The notes under the pieces: generated by a model
Databases searched by the model: none
Told to the model about the DNA's origin: nothing
Seen by the model: only the letters and a program-made list of their open reading frames with translations
Program-made: the position numbers and the translations under genes
Part shown: piece by piece, positions 17,114-26,090 of the stretch
How positions within the stretch are numbered: position 1 is the stretch's first letter
Layout of the letters: the number at the start of each line of letters is the position of its first letter
NCBI GenBank assembly: GCA_016178505.1
Contig: JACOTG010000037.1
Location: 1-50,635, forward strand
Reading direction: 5' to 3'
From: Planctomycetota bacterium
GTDB lineage: Bacteria; Planctomycetota; JACOTG01
DNA: 50,635 nt

Positions 17114-18109
17114 ATGATCCGCGCCGATCGACTTTCGAAGACGTTTCGCGTTCACAAAAAAGCGCCCGGCTTCGTCGGGTCGGTGAAGTCGCTCTTCCGC
17201 CGCGAGTGGGTGACGAAGCACGCCGTGCGCGAGGTCTCGTTCCACGTCGGCGAGGGCGAGATCGTCGGGCTCGTCGGCGCGAACGGCGCGGGCAAGACGA
17301 CGATCGTGAAGATGCTCGCGGGCATCATCCACCCGACGAGCGGCGACTCCGAAGTGCTGGGCTTCCGGCCGTGGGAGCGCGACAACCGATTCCGCCGGCA
17401 GATCGCGCTCGTCATGGGGCAGAAGCAGCAGCTCTGGTGGGACCTGCCCGCGGCCGACTGCTTCCTCCTCTTGAAGGAGATCTACCGCATCCCCGACGCG
17501 GCGTACCGCGAGCGGCTCGACTACCTCGCGACGGCGCTCGAGGTCACGAAGGAGTTGAACGTCCAGATTCGCCGCCTCTCGCTCGGCGAGCGCATGAAGA
17601 TGGAGTTGATCGCCGCGCTCCTCCACGCGCCGCGCGTCGTCTTCCTCGACGAGCCGACGATCGGCCTCGACCTCACGGCGCAGCGCGCGATCCGCGATTT
17701 CCTTCTGAAGTACCGCGAGGACCATCGGCCCGCGATGATCCTCACGAGCCACTACATGGAGGACATCGAGACGCTCTGCGAGCGGCTGCTCATCATTCGC
17801 GAGGGCGAGATCGTCTACGACGGGCGGCTCGACGCGGTCGTCGCGAACTTCGCAGATCGCAAGCTCGTCACCGCGCACCTTCGCGCGGGCGAACCGATCG
17901 CGGCGAGCAACGGAAATCTAGCCGACCTCGGCGACGTGCAGGAGGCGAACGAGCGCGTCGTGACGCTGTCGGTGCCGCGCACTCAGGTCGCGCGCGCCGC
18001 GAGCGAGATCCTGCGCCGCTATCCCGTCGCCGATCTCACGATCGAGGAGGCGGACATCGGCGTGATCATCGAGCGCATCATGCGCGCACGCGGGGACCAA
18101 AAGCCGTGA
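17114..18109 (+). CDS. ABC-2 type exporter, ATP-binding subunit
   Basis: A 331-residue ATPase. Walker A is GANGAGKTT (55-63), the signature is LSLGERMKM (155-163), Walker B is VVFLDEPT (175-182), and the switch histidine is in LTSHYMEDIE. The C-terminal ~95 residues after the nucleotide-binding domain are typical of ABC-2 exporter ATPases. It forms an operon with the two permease genes that follow; its stop TGA overlaps the GTG start of the first permease. The substrate is unknown. Related DUF990-type systems have been linked to drug, dye or antibiotic export. Confidence 0.92.
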   Translation: MIRADRLSKTFRVHKKAPGFVGSVKSLFRREWVTKHAVREVSFHVGEGEIVGLVGANGAGKTTIVKMLAGIIHPTSGDSEVLGFRPWERDNRFRRQIALVMGQKQQLWWDLPAADCFLLLKEIYRIPDAAYRERLDYLATALEVTKELNVQIRRLSLGERMKMELIAALLHAPRVVFLDEPTIGLDLTAQRAIRDFLLKYREDHRPAMILTSHYMEDIETLCERLLIIREGEIVYDGRLDAVVANFADRKLVTAHLRAGEPIAASNGNLADLGDVQEANERVVTLSVPRTQVARAASEILRRYPVADLTIEEADIGVIIERIMRARGDQKP

Positions 18110-18918
18110 GCCCGTCGCTCTTCTTCCAGATCGTCAGCGTCGAGGCGCGAAAACGCATGAGCTATCGCGTCGACTTCTGGATCAACGCGGTCGTGGGTTT
18201 CTTCGTGCAGTTCGGGATCGCGTGGTTCCTCTGGACGGCGGTCTATCGCGAGTCGGGCGCGGCGACGATCGGCGGCTACACCGTGAACGGGATGGTCCTC
18301 TACTTCGCTGCGGCGCAGCTCCTCGGGCGCATCGCGCGCGGGCTCGAGATGGACGGCGCGATCTCGCAGGACGTGTACGACGGACAGCTCAGCCGCTACC
18401 TCGTCTATCCCGCAGGATTCTTCCGCTTCAAGTATGCGCAGCAGCTCGGCGCCATGCTGCCGATCGCGATCCAGCTCGTCTTGTGCGGCGCGTGGGTGCC
18501 GTTGTTCATCGCGTTGCCGAGCGACGTGCACGTGACTCTCGCGACCGTCGCGGGCGCGCTCGTTGCGGTGCTCGCCGCGAACTTCCTCAACTTCCTCGCG
18601 ACGATTCCGATCCAGGCGGTCTCGTTCTGGGCGGACAACGTGTGGAGCTTGATGATCGCGTATCGATTCTTGTCCGCGCTGCTCGGCGGACAGATGGTGC
18701 CGTTGACGGTGTTCCCCGACTGGGCAAAGCCCGTGCTCACGGTCCTGCCGTTCCGGTTCCTGTACGCGTTTCCCGTGGACACGCTGCTCGGCCGCGTGTC
18801 GCTGCTCGCGTGGGCGGGCGACATGGCGATCCTGTTCGCGTGGTGCGCGGTGTTCGGCCTGCTCGCGCGCGTCGTGTGGCGGCGCGCGAGCCTCGTCTAC
18901 ACCGGCGTGGGGATGTGA
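18106..18918 (+). CDS. ABC-2 type exporter, permease 1 (DUF990-like)
   Basis: A 270-residue membrane protein with about six hydrophobic segments (for example INAVVGFFVQFGIAWFLWTA, LATVAGALVAVLAANFLNFL, DMAILFAWCAVFGLLARVVW). The motif DGQLSRYLVYPAGFFRF is typical of the ABC-2 DUF990 permeases. It starts at GTG 18106, overlapping the ATPase stop by 4 nt. Its TGA shares a base with the ATG of the second permease. The pair should form the channel of the exporter. Confidence 0.88.
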   Translation: MSPSLFFQIVSVEARKRMSYRVDFWINAVVGFFVQFGIAWFLWTAVYRESGAATIGGYTVNGMVLYFAAAQLLGRIARGLEMDGAISQDVYDGQLSRYLVYPAGFFRFKYAQQLGAMLPIAIQLVLCGAWVPLFIALPSDVHVTLATVAGALVAVLAANFLNFLATIPIQAVSFWADNVWSLMIAYRFLSALLGGQMVPLTVFPDWAKPVLTVLPFRFLYAFPVDTLLGRVSLLAWAGDMAILFAWCAVFGLLARVVWRRASLVYTGVGM

Positions 18919-19706
18919 TGAGGCGATATCTCAGGATCTACGCGAACTTCCTGCGCTTCTCGTTCAGCCGCGCGATGGCGTTCCGTCTCGACTTCTTCTT
19001 CCGCGTCGGCATGGACGCGATCTGGTACGCGGTGCACCTCGCGTTCTTCTGGCTGATCTATCGACACACGCCGCTCCTCGGCGGCTGGAACTTCGACCAA
19101 GTGCTCGTCTTCACGTCGGGCTTCTTCTTCATCGATGCGATCAACATGACGGTCTTCGCGAACAACATCTGGTCGTTCCCGGTCCTCGTGAACAGCGGCG
19201 AGCTCGACGCGTATCTCGTGCGGCCCGTGTCGTCGCTGTTCTTCATCAGCGTGCGCGACTTCGCGGCGAACTCGTTCCTGAACCTCATCATGGCCAGCGG
19301 GATCCTCGCGTGGGCGATCGCGCGCTATCCCGGGGAACTCGGCGTCGTGCGCGTCGTGGTCTACGTCGCGCTCCTCCTCGTGGGGACGTTCCTCGGCTAC
19401 GTGATCTCGATGCTCTTCCTCGTGCCCGTCTTCTGGATGCACAACGCGTCGGGCCTTCGCGAGATCCGCTTCGCGATCGGAACGTACGGCGAGCGCCCGC
19501 ACCAGATCTTCCACGGCTGGGTCCGCACGGTGCTCGTGACGGTCGTGCCCCTGGCGTTGTGCGCATCGGTTCCCGCGCAAGTGCTCTTCGAGGGCATCAC
19601 CCCCGCTCTTCTCCTTCACGTCGTCGGCGTCACCGCCGCACTCTTCCTCGCGTTCCTGTGGATCTGGAGCCGCGCGCTGCGCGCGTACGCCTCCGCGTCG
19701 TCGTGA
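18918..19706 (+). CDS. ABC-2 type exporter, permease 2 (DUF990-like)
   Basis: A 262-residue membrane protein with about six hydrophobic segments (DAIWYAVHLAFFWLIY, VVYVALLLVGTFLGYVISML, HVVGVTAALFLAFLWIW). The NSGELDAYLVRPVSSLFFI motif parallels DGQLSRYLVYPAG in permease 1, so the two are diverged paralogues. Start and stop are tightly coupled to permease 1 (TGATG). It completes the three-gene exporter. Confidence 0.88.
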   Translation: MRRYLRIYANFLRFSFSRAMAFRLDFFFRVGMDAIWYAVHLAFFWLIYRHTPLLGGWNFDQVLVFTSGFFFIDAINMTVFANNIWSFPVLVNSGELDAYLVRPVSSLFFISVRDFAANSFLNLIMASGILAWAIARYPGELGVVRVVVYVALLLVGTFLGYVISMLFLVPVFWMHNASGLREIRFAIGTYGERPHQIFHGWVRTVLVTVVPLALCASVPAQVLFEGITPALLLHVVGVTAALFLAFLWIWSRALRAYASASS

Positions 19707-19709
19707 TCG

Positions 19710-20030
19710 TCACGGCCGCAGACCGGCGCGGCGCTGGACCCATCGCCACGAGAGGATGCCGACGATTGCGCCGATGATCGGGCCGCATGCCAGCAGAACG
19801 AGTTGGACGGTGATCCAGCGCGAGTCGCCGTGCGGTCCGCAGATCCCAGCGAAGCTCGAGTTCGTACGGCGAGAGACCTCGTCAGAGAGTCCGCCGAAGA
19901 GCATCACCGAGGCGAGGAACCCGCCCGCCGCGCCGACGAATGCCAGAAATCGTGGAACCGGCCCGCGCGTGCTCGGGCCGCGTCTCTGAGATTCCGGACC
20001 GTCGTCGACTGCTGGAGGCTTGCCGTTCAT
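19710..20030 (-). CDS. small two-helix membrane protein, hypothetical
   Basis: A 106-residue protein with two predicted transmembrane helices (FLAFVGAAGGFLASVMLFGG and LVLLACGPIIGAIVGILSW), a proline-rich N-terminus and a basic C-terminus. The ATG at 20030 has GGAG 8 nt upstream, which favours it over the upstream frame extension to 20144. It ends 3 nt from the convergent exporter operon. No family is recognised. Confidence 0.6.
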   Translation of the reverse strand: MNGKPPAVDDGPESQRRGPSTRGPVPRFLAFVGAAGGFLASVMLFGGLSDEVSRRTNSSFAGICGPHGDSRWITVQLVLLACGPIIGAIVGILSWRWVQRRAGLRP

Positions 20031-20188
20031 CAGGGTTTCTCCGATCCTGCCGAATCCATACATACGCGCGGGAATCGGTTCGGCCCTCGTCGGACATTTC
20101 CGAGTTGTCATGTGCCACCGCGTGATCTGGGGTACCGCGCCCACGTCGTCGAAGCAGCCCGCGGAAACGGGTAAACTCGGCCTTCACC

Positions 20189-21832
20189 ATGCGGAGAGTG
20201 GCGACGATTGCTGCGTTGTCGATCGCGCTCTTAATCTCGGTGATCGCGCTCCGGTCGCGCGCTGTCTTCGCGCCGATCCGATCGGATGCAACGACCTCGA
20301 CATTGCCCGCCGACAGCGATTCGTCGCACGATTCACGAGTGCCTGACCCTTCGCCGACTCACGTCGATGCAGCAACGCTCGGGCATCGCGACGACGAGCC
20401 TTCGACTCCTCCATCCATCGACGCGAGCACGATCGTCATCGGGCGCGTCGTCGACGAGTTCGGCGCGCCGATCGCCGGCGCCGAGGTGCACGTTCGACCC
20501 ATCGTCGACGGCGAAACCCACGAGCAGTCGAACGCGACCACCTACACGACGGTCGACGGCGCGTTCGAAGCTCGATGCCAAGGGAGCGGACCGGCACTCG
20601 TCGTCGCAACGAAAGCCAATTGCACGCCCGACGGCGCCGACGTCGACCTGATCGTTGGAGTCCCGGCGTCGGTTCGCGACCTACGCCTTTCGCCGGGTTG
20701 TGCGATCACCGGCATCGTCCGTCGCACGAACGGCGAGCGCCTCCCGGGGGTTCGAGTCGAGGCCTTCCTCGAATCGGCCTTGGCGGCGATTGACGTAGGC
20801 TACGAAGTGCAATGGGTCGACGGGCGATGGCGGCGATCCGACGCGGACGCGATGACCGACGCGGACGGCCGATTCGAGATCGGCGGGCTCGAGCCCGCGA
20901 CGCACCGAATCGTCGTGTTCGAGAACCTGGGTCGGTCGGGGACCGCATGGATGGACGAAGAGCGTGATGTGATCGCACCGGCCACGGGAGTGGAGTGCAT
21001 CGTTTCGGACTTCTCTCAACTCGTGATCGAGGTCACGGGTCCCGACGGTCCGATCGCCGCCGCGGAAGTGATCGTTCAGGGAGAGGCGGCCGGCATCGGC
21101 GGTGCGACCGGGACGGACGGGCGATTCCAGTGTCCCGTGATCGCCGGCGAAAACTACCACGTGTGCGCCGAGTCTCCGCTCTATGCGGGCACGACCGTCG
21201 ATGTCGTCGCGCCGCCGCCCGGCGAGGAAAAGGTGGTGACGATCTCGCTCAGTGGCGAATCGTCGAGTGCGCGCCCGAGCTTGATGGTGTTCGTCGCGGG
21301 ATCGGACTCTGACGCCTTCGACGACGCTCGCCTCGAACGGACACGTGACGACTCGCGGTTTCCGAATTGGACGACCGGCTGCACCGCCGAAGAAGGCGGC
21401 TTCCCATTTGGACGATCGATCCCTGGCCGCTACCGGTTGTTCGTCACGCCCAACGCGGAAGCCTGCGCTCGAAATCGATGCGTCGCACCGCTCGACATCG
21501 AGATTCCTGCAGACGACGACGAGCACGTCGTGACGGTCGAGACTCGACTCGGCGGCCGCATTCGGCTCGCCGTTCGCGATTCGGTCGGGCGCGCGCTCTC
21601 CGGGGAAGTGCGAATCCTCGACGACGCCGGCGAGTCGATGGGCGAGGTCGGGGTGCCCGGGCCTCCGCCTCCTCGCGGTTCCCTTCGACCGAGCGCGACC
21701 TCCGAGTGGCTCGTCCCGAGCGGCTCGTACACGGTCGAATGCTCCGCGATCGGCCACGTGACGAAAACGGTTGGCGCGACGGTCGTCGCGGGCGAGACGA
21801 CGAACGTCGACGTCACGCTGGAGCGGGAGTGA
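20189..21832 (+). CDS. membrane-anchored carboxypeptidase-regulatory-like repeat protein, tandem copy 1
   Basis: A 547-residue protein with an N-terminal hydrophobic anchor (VATIAALSIALLISVIALRS), a low-complexity linker, then several Ig-like carboxypeptidase regulatory/transthyretin-like units. Examples are TIVIGRVVDEFGAPIAGAEV, AITGIVRRTNGERLPGVRV and LVIEVTGPDGPIAAAEVIV, with DADGRFEIGGLEPATHRI between strands. The C-terminus ends VVAGETTNVDVTLERE. The fold suggests an extracytoplasmic binding or structural role. It is the first of three tandem paralogues separated by 7 and 5 nt, surely one operon. A TAAACT stretch 11 nt before the ATG may be the -10 box. Confidence 0.8.
   Translation: MRRVATIAALSIALLISVIALRSRAVFAPIRSDATTSTLPADSDSSHDSRVPDPSPTHVDAATLGHRDDEPSTPPSIDASTIVIGRVVDEFGAPIAGAEVHVRPIVDGETHEQSNATTYTTVDGAFEARCQGSGPALVVATKANCTPDGADVDLIVGVPASVRDLRLSPGCAITGIVRRTNGERLPGVRVEAFLESALAAIDVGYEVQWVDGRWRRSDADAMTDADGRFEIGGLEPATHRIVVFENLGRSGTAWMDEERDVIAPATGVECIVSDFSQLVIEVTGPDGPIAAAEVIVQGEAAGIGGATGTDGRFQCPVIAGENYHVCAESPLYAGTTVDVVAPPPGEEKVVTISLSGESSSARPSLMVFVAGSDSDAFDDARLERTRDDSRFPNWTTGCTAEEGGFPFGRSIPGRYRLFVTPNAEACARNRCVAPLDIEIPADDDEHVVTVETRLGGRIRLAVRDSVGRALSGEVRILDDAGESMGEVGVPGPPPPRGSLRPSATSEWLVPSGSYTVECSAIGHVTKTVGATVVAGETTNVDVTLERE
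21781..21832 (+). repeat. 52-bp direct repeat, copy 1 (3' end of tandem paralogue 1)
   Basis: The last 52 nt of paralogue 1 match 23753-23804 with one mismatch (GTCGACGTCACG versus GTCGACATCACG). The third paralogue is diverged here. Homologous exchange or recent duplication is likely. Confidence 0.85.
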
Positions 21833-21839
21833 AGCCGCG

Positions 21840-23804
21840 ATGACGCCAACGTCGAAGGCATCCGTCGCGGCATCCGTTCTGTTGGTCGTTGGCGTCGTGC
21901 TCTGGTGCGAGAGTGGCAGGCGTCTTCCGTCGCCTTCGCGGGGTGGCGAGGCGACCCAAAAGACGAAGCTCGAGGTTGTCGTCGACACGTCGACCCCGCG
22001 GACCGGCAAGCGCGTCAAGCCCGAGGCCGTATTGTCCGATCGCGAACCGCCGGTGTCGCCGCGCTCCCCGGGCTGGCGTCTGCGCGGGAGAATCGTCGGG
22101 TTCGATTCGTCTCTCGCTCCGGCCATGGACCTCGAGTTGATCGGCGTCCATCGGCAGCCGGACGACCCGAACTCGGAAATGATCACAAAGATCCGCGCAG
22201 ACGAGGAGTTCGACCTGGACGTCTCTTCGCTGTTCGCGCGCACGCCCGATCTCGCGCGCATCGACGTGACCGCGGATCACCCGAACTACTCGCCGTCGCA
22301 CGCGAGCGTCGAGATCGCCGAGGCGGCGATTCACGGCGGCGAGTGGCGCGTCGACATCCCGCTCGAGGGTGCAGCGATTGCCGTCGGACGCGTCATCGAC
22401 GAAAACGGCCGATCGTGTCCCGGCGTGCGCGTCCAGCTTCGACCGTTCATCAACGGCCATCCCCTGCGTCGCGAGGCATCGTCGGCAATCACCGGAAACG
22501 ACGGTGCGTTCCACCTTCGCGCACCGGACGACGGCACCTTTTGGGTGACCGCGATCTCCGCGGGATGGAGGCCGGTCGCGGGCGCTGCAGAGCTTCGGGT
22601 GGGCCAGCGCACGGAGCTTCCCGATCTCGTGCTCACGCGCGGTTGCTCGATCTCCGGCCGGGTTCGGTTCGCCGACGGTCGGTCCGCGGCGGGCGCGGCG
22701 CTCGACGCAAACCCGACGTCGCCGAATCGAGGGGAATGGCTCTCGGAAGGGCTCCGCTACGCCGACGGCGCGGTCCATTCGTGTGGAGCCGAGGCGATCG
22801 CGGACACCGACGGCCGCTTCGAGCTTTCGGGACTGGACGCGGCAACCTACGGCGTTTGGGCGCGCATCCCGGCGAGGCGATCGCTCGAGTACTCCACGCT
22901 CCTCGACGAGGCGCGAACGACCATCACGGCGCCGGTCGACGACGTCGAAATCGTCTTGCCCGGGCATTCGCACATCGTCGTCGAGGTGCGCACGGCGGCC
23001 GGCGATCCACTTCCGTCGGCAATGGTTCATTCTCCCCCGGCGCTGGGACTGGGTTTCACCGAGGGTGACGGCCGCTTCGCGTTCGACGCGACTCCGGGCA
23101 CCTCGTACGAGATCCGAGTCTCGAAGCAGCGATTCGAGCCCGCGACGACGACGTTCGTGGCGCCGGCTGCCGGTGAGGAGCGCGTCGTTTCGCTGTCGTT
23201 GCAGTCGACGCACGATTGGCCGTCGCTGGTCGTGGACGTCGTCTGGCCGGACGGCACGCCCGTCATCTGGGCCGACGTGTCGTTGGTCGTCGACGACGGG
23301 CCGACGCCGAAGGCGAACCGCACGGCCGGGCTTCCCCCGTCACGCTCTCCCGACGATCGGATCCGGTTCGAAGACGTGAAGCCCGGACGCTACCGCGTGC
23401 ACGTAACGCGCGTGGGCGAACAGATCGGGCATCCGTTCCTTTACGCTGATTCGATCGGCGATCTCGAACTGCCTGCCGACGGCCGCGAACACACGATCCG
23501 CGTCCAGTCCAAGGTTGGCGGCCACCTGCATGCGATCGCTCGGGACGTCCACGGCAATCGAGTCGACGGCGAGTGGCACGTGCGCGATGCGAACGGCGAC
23601 GAAGTCCGTGCGCAACCCGCCCCGTGGCTGTCGGATCCCTACACGTATCGAACCGGCGGGCCGATGTCGCTCTTCGAGGCGACGGTGGCCGCGGGCGACT
23701 ACACCGTCGAATGCGAAGCGGAGGGGTTGGCGAAGCACACCGCGAAAGTCACGGTCGTCGCGGGCGAGACGACGAACGTCGACATCACGCTGGAGCGGGA
23801 GTGA
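21840..23804 (+). CDS. membrane-anchored carboxypeptidase-regulatory-like repeat protein, tandem copy 2
   Basis: A 654-residue paralogue of the genes on both sides. It has an N-terminal anchor (ASVAASVLLVVGVVLWCESG), a charged linker, then Ig-like units. Examples are WRLRGRIVGFDSSLAPAMDL, AIAVGRVIDENGRSCPGVRV and CSISGRVRFADGRSAAGAAL, with DTDGRFELSGLDAATYGVW and DVKPGRYRVHVTRV between. It ends VVAGETTNVDITLERE. It starts 7 nt after the previous stop. The extra ~100 residues over copy 1 are an additional N-terminal unit (~80-180), also present in copy 3. The role is unknown. Confidence 0.8.
   Translation: MTPTSKASVAASVLLVVGVVLWCESGRRLPSPSRGGEATQKTKLEVVVDTSTPRTGKRVKPEAVLSDREPPVSPRSPGWRLRGRIVGFDSSLAPAMDLELIGVHRQPDDPNSEMITKIRADEEFDLDVSSLFARTPDLARIDVTADHPNYSPSHASVEIAEAAIHGGEWRVDIPLEGAAIAVGRVIDENGRSCPGVRVQLRPFINGHPLRREASSAITGNDGAFHLRAPDDGTFWVTAISAGWRPVAGAAELRVGQRTELPDLVLTRGCSISGRVRFADGRSAAGAALDANPTSPNRGEWLSEGLRYADGAVHSCGAEAIADTDGRFELSGLDAATYGVWARIPARRSLEYSTLLDEARTTITAPVDDVEIVLPGHSHIVVEVRTAAGDPLPSAMVHSPPALGLGFTEGDGRFAFDATPGTSYEIRVSKQRFEPATTTFVAPAAGEERVVSLSLQSTHDWPSLVVDVVWPDGTPVIWADVSLVVDDGPTPKANRTAGLPPSRSPDDRIRFEDVKPGRYRVHVTRVGEQIGHPFLYADSIGDLELPADGREHTIRVQSKVGGHLHAIARDVHGNRVDGEWHVRDANGDEVRAQPAPWLSDPYTYRTGGPMSLFEATVAAGDYTVECEAEGLAKHTAKVTVVAGETTNVDITLERE
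23753..23804 (+). repeat. 52-bp direct repeat, copy 2 (3' end of tandem paralogue 2)
   Basis: 51 of 52 bases match 21781-21832. The similarity stops at the stop codon, after which both copies run into the next paralogue's start within 5-7 nt. Confidence 0.85.
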
Positions 23805-23809
23805 GAGCG

Positions 23810-25714
23810 ATGCCGCGACTCGCGACGATCGGCGCGCTGGCGGTGGTCGGGTTCTCGATCGCGCTCGTGCTTTGGTTCGAGAGCGTAGAGTCGCCGCGCC
23901 GCGTCGATCCGGCACCGCGCGGCATCGTGGACGACGTCGATCTCGAGGCATCCACGCCGCTCCTCGACGCGGATCCGCCCGCGAGCGACGCGTCCGACGT
24001 GGCGACGGCGTCGCCCCCGACGACCTCCCGGAAGCAAATCCTGCGCGGTCGACTCGTCGGCGTCGCGGGCCCGTTCCCGGAGCGGCCGACGCTGTCGATC
24101 GCGTCCGTGTCGCGCGCCGAAGAATGGGTCACGTTCTCGAAGACGATTCGCGCGGACGCGGCGGGCACGTTCGAGGCGGACGTATCCGATCTGTTCGTCG
24201 CGATGGACGTCGCGCGCCTCGAGGTCTCCGCCGACCCGTCCGAGTTGATCACGGGCTCGGCGAGCGTCGACGTTCCGGAGTCCGCGAGCGAAGGAGGCGA
24301 ATTCCAAGTCGATGTTCCCGTGTCTTCCGCGACGATCGTGGTCGGCCGCGTCGTCGACGATGCGGGCGAGCCGATTGCCTTCGCGGTCGTGCGGCTCTGG
24401 AAGACGCCACACGGGGTTCCGAGTGGCTCCATCCTGACCGCGCAAACGACGGGTCCCAGCGGTCGATTCACGCTCCGAGCGGGCGACGGCGGCAGCGTGT
24501 TCATCCTCGCGCTGGCGCCCGGACGACGTTCTGCGGGCGAATTCGTCGGCGCTCGCCCCGCAGCGCTGACGGACGCGCACGACCTCGTTCTCGATCGCGG
24601 CTACGCAATTCGTGGCCACGTCGCGAATGCGGACCAAAAGCCGTTCGCTGGCGCGCACGTCCGAGCCGTCATCGACGGGCCGGCGCGCGGCGTCTCCATC
24701 GGCGGGACGATGGAACTGGTCGGCGACCGCGCGGTCACGACGCAATTCGACGCGTTTGCGGACAACGAAGGCCGATTCGAGTTGACGGGGCTCGAACCGG
24801 CGGCGTATCGGCTCTCCCTCGCGGGTCTCCAGTCGAGTGCGTATCCCGAGGGAAAAAAGCTCGACTGGGGAGTGGTCGCTCCCGCGGACGGTGTCGAGCT
24901 TTCCGTGCCGGCGCCGGCGTGGATCGAGTTGACCGTGCGAAGCGAAGAGGATCCGCCGCCGAACGCCCTCGTGCGCCTATTCCGCGACGGACAGGCCATC
25001 GAGTCGCGTCGGATCATCGGGGTGACGTCGTTGGGTGTGTTCCCGGGCGCGTTTTACGAGATTCGCGTCAGTTGCGATCACTACGAGGAAGAGCGCGTCG
25101 ACGTCGTCGCGCCGGCGGCCGGCGAGAAGCGAACGGTCGCGGTCACGCTCGAGCCGCTGCGCAATCCACCGGGGATCGTGATCGATCTCACGGGGCCGGA
25201 CGGCAAGCCGATCACCGACGCGCGATTCGATCTCTTCGCCGCCGACGCCGCGTGGCCGGCGTGGGAGCGAGGCACGTCGTCGGAAAAGGGTCACTACCGA
25301 CTCGCCGAGCTCGAGCCGGGCCGCTATCGGTTGATGATCGAACCCGGGACGATTGAAGAAGCGTCCGCGAACTGGTTCGTGCCGACGATCGACGACCTCG
25401 AGTTCGTGCGGAACGGCGGAGAGCGAGTGATCGAGGTTCGGGCACTCGTCGGCGGGCGGCTCCGCTTCGTCGCGCACGACGCGGAAGGTCGTCCGATTCG
25501 AGCGCAGTGGCGAGTTCTCGAGCCGAGCGGCCGCAGCGTTCTCGGATCGGGTCTCACGTCTCCGGCCACGCTCGAAGGCGTCACGGGTCGCGTGCTCCCG
25601 CCGGGGTCGTACGTCGTCGAGTGTTCCGCCGACGGATGGACGCCGAGGACCGCGGAGGCGGCGGTCGTGGCTGGCGAGACGGGGGTCGTCGACCTCACGC
25701 TTCAATCGCCGTAA
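23810..25714 (+). CDS. membrane-anchored carboxypeptidase-regulatory-like repeat protein, tandem copy 3
   Basis: A 634-residue paralogue with an anchor (LATIGALAVVGFSIALVLWF), a linker and Ig-like units. Examples are ILRGRLVGVAGPFPERPTLS, TIVVGRVVDDAGEPIAFAVV and YAIRGHVANADQKPFAGAHV, with DNEGRFELTGLEPAAYRLSL and ELEPGRYRLMIEPG between. It ends VVAGETGVVDLTLQSP, more diverged than the other two. It starts 5 nt after copy 2. Residues ~80-180 match the corresponding unit of copy 2 (SKTIRADAAGTFEADVSDLF). Confidence 0.8.
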   Translation: MPRLATIGALAVVGFSIALVLWFESVESPRRVDPAPRGIVDDVDLEASTPLLDADPPASDASDVATASPPTTSRKQILRGRLVGVAGPFPERPTLSIASVSRAEEWVTFSKTIRADAAGTFEADVSDLFVAMDVARLEVSADPSELITGSASVDVPESASEGGEFQVDVPVSSATIVVGRVVDDAGEPIAFAVVRLWKTPHGVPSGSILTAQTTGPSGRFTLRAGDGGSVFILALAPGRRSAGEFVGARPAALTDAHDLVLDRGYAIRGHVANADQKPFAGAHVRAVIDGPARGVSIGGTMELVGDRAVTTQFDAFADNEGRFELTGLEPAAYRLSLAGLQSSAYPEGKKLDWGVVAPADGVELSVPAPAWIELTVRSEEDPPPNALVRLFRDGQAIESRRIIGVTSLGVFPGAFYEIRVSCDHYEEERVDVVAPAAGEKRTVAVTLEPLRNPPGIVIDLTGPDGKPITDARFDLFAADAAWPAWERGTSSEKGHYRLAELEPGRYRLMIEPGTIEEASANWFVPTIDDLEFVRNGGERVIEVRALVGGRLRFVAHDAEGRPIRAQWRVLEPSGRSVLGSGLTSPATLEGVTGRVLPPGSYVVECSADGWTPRTAEAAVVAGETGVVDLTLQSP

Positions 25715-25861
25715 TCGGTTTAGCCACCGCGCTCGCCGCGCCGGCACGTGCGCTCGTCGATCGCCGGCTTCCGTTCGTTTCTCGCCCCGCCGACGGTTTT
25801 CGAGTGACCGTCGTTGCGCGGCAGCGCGCCGAACCGCGTCCCCGCCTTCGCACGAGATTCG

Positions 25862-25890
25862 TTGAGTGCGGTTGATGGATCAGTTATCTT
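25862..25890 (+). promoter_or_regulatory. promoter for the secreted protein gene at 26091
   Basis: TTGAGT (25862-25867), a 17-bp spacer, TATCTT (25885-25890). It sits in the 376-bp gap 25715-26090. The transcript would carry a ~195-nt leader that begins with nested stems (CTCGCC...GGCGAG around CGCCAGCAGGCG). No gene is seen in the gap. Confidence 0.5.
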
Positions 25891-26090
25891 GTCCCGCTGC
25901 CTCGCCGCCAGCAGGCGACGGGGCGAGTACGAGGGGATGGTCGAGCGCTGTCGCACCAAGCGAGCCGCTTACCGAGTGAGCCATCGTTGGTGTCCCCTTC
26001 ACGGCGCATTCGACGTTCGCGCGGATGCGGTGCTCCGCGGCGCAAGGATTGCCGGCGCGGCACGCCTCCACGATCTAGCGAGGAACAATC

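Noticed and set aside
14449..17115. 888-codon open frame on the minus strand opposite the FG-GAP gene
   Set aside because: It mirrors the repeat structure of the plus-strand gene and is rich in Arg, Asp and Val. High-GC codon bias explains it. The plus strand has a signal peptide, a ribosome site and recognisable repeats.
20189..25714. Metallocarboxypeptidase activity for the three tandem proteins
   Set aside because: They contain only the Ig-like regulatory type of fold. No HxxE zinc-binding catalytic domain is present.
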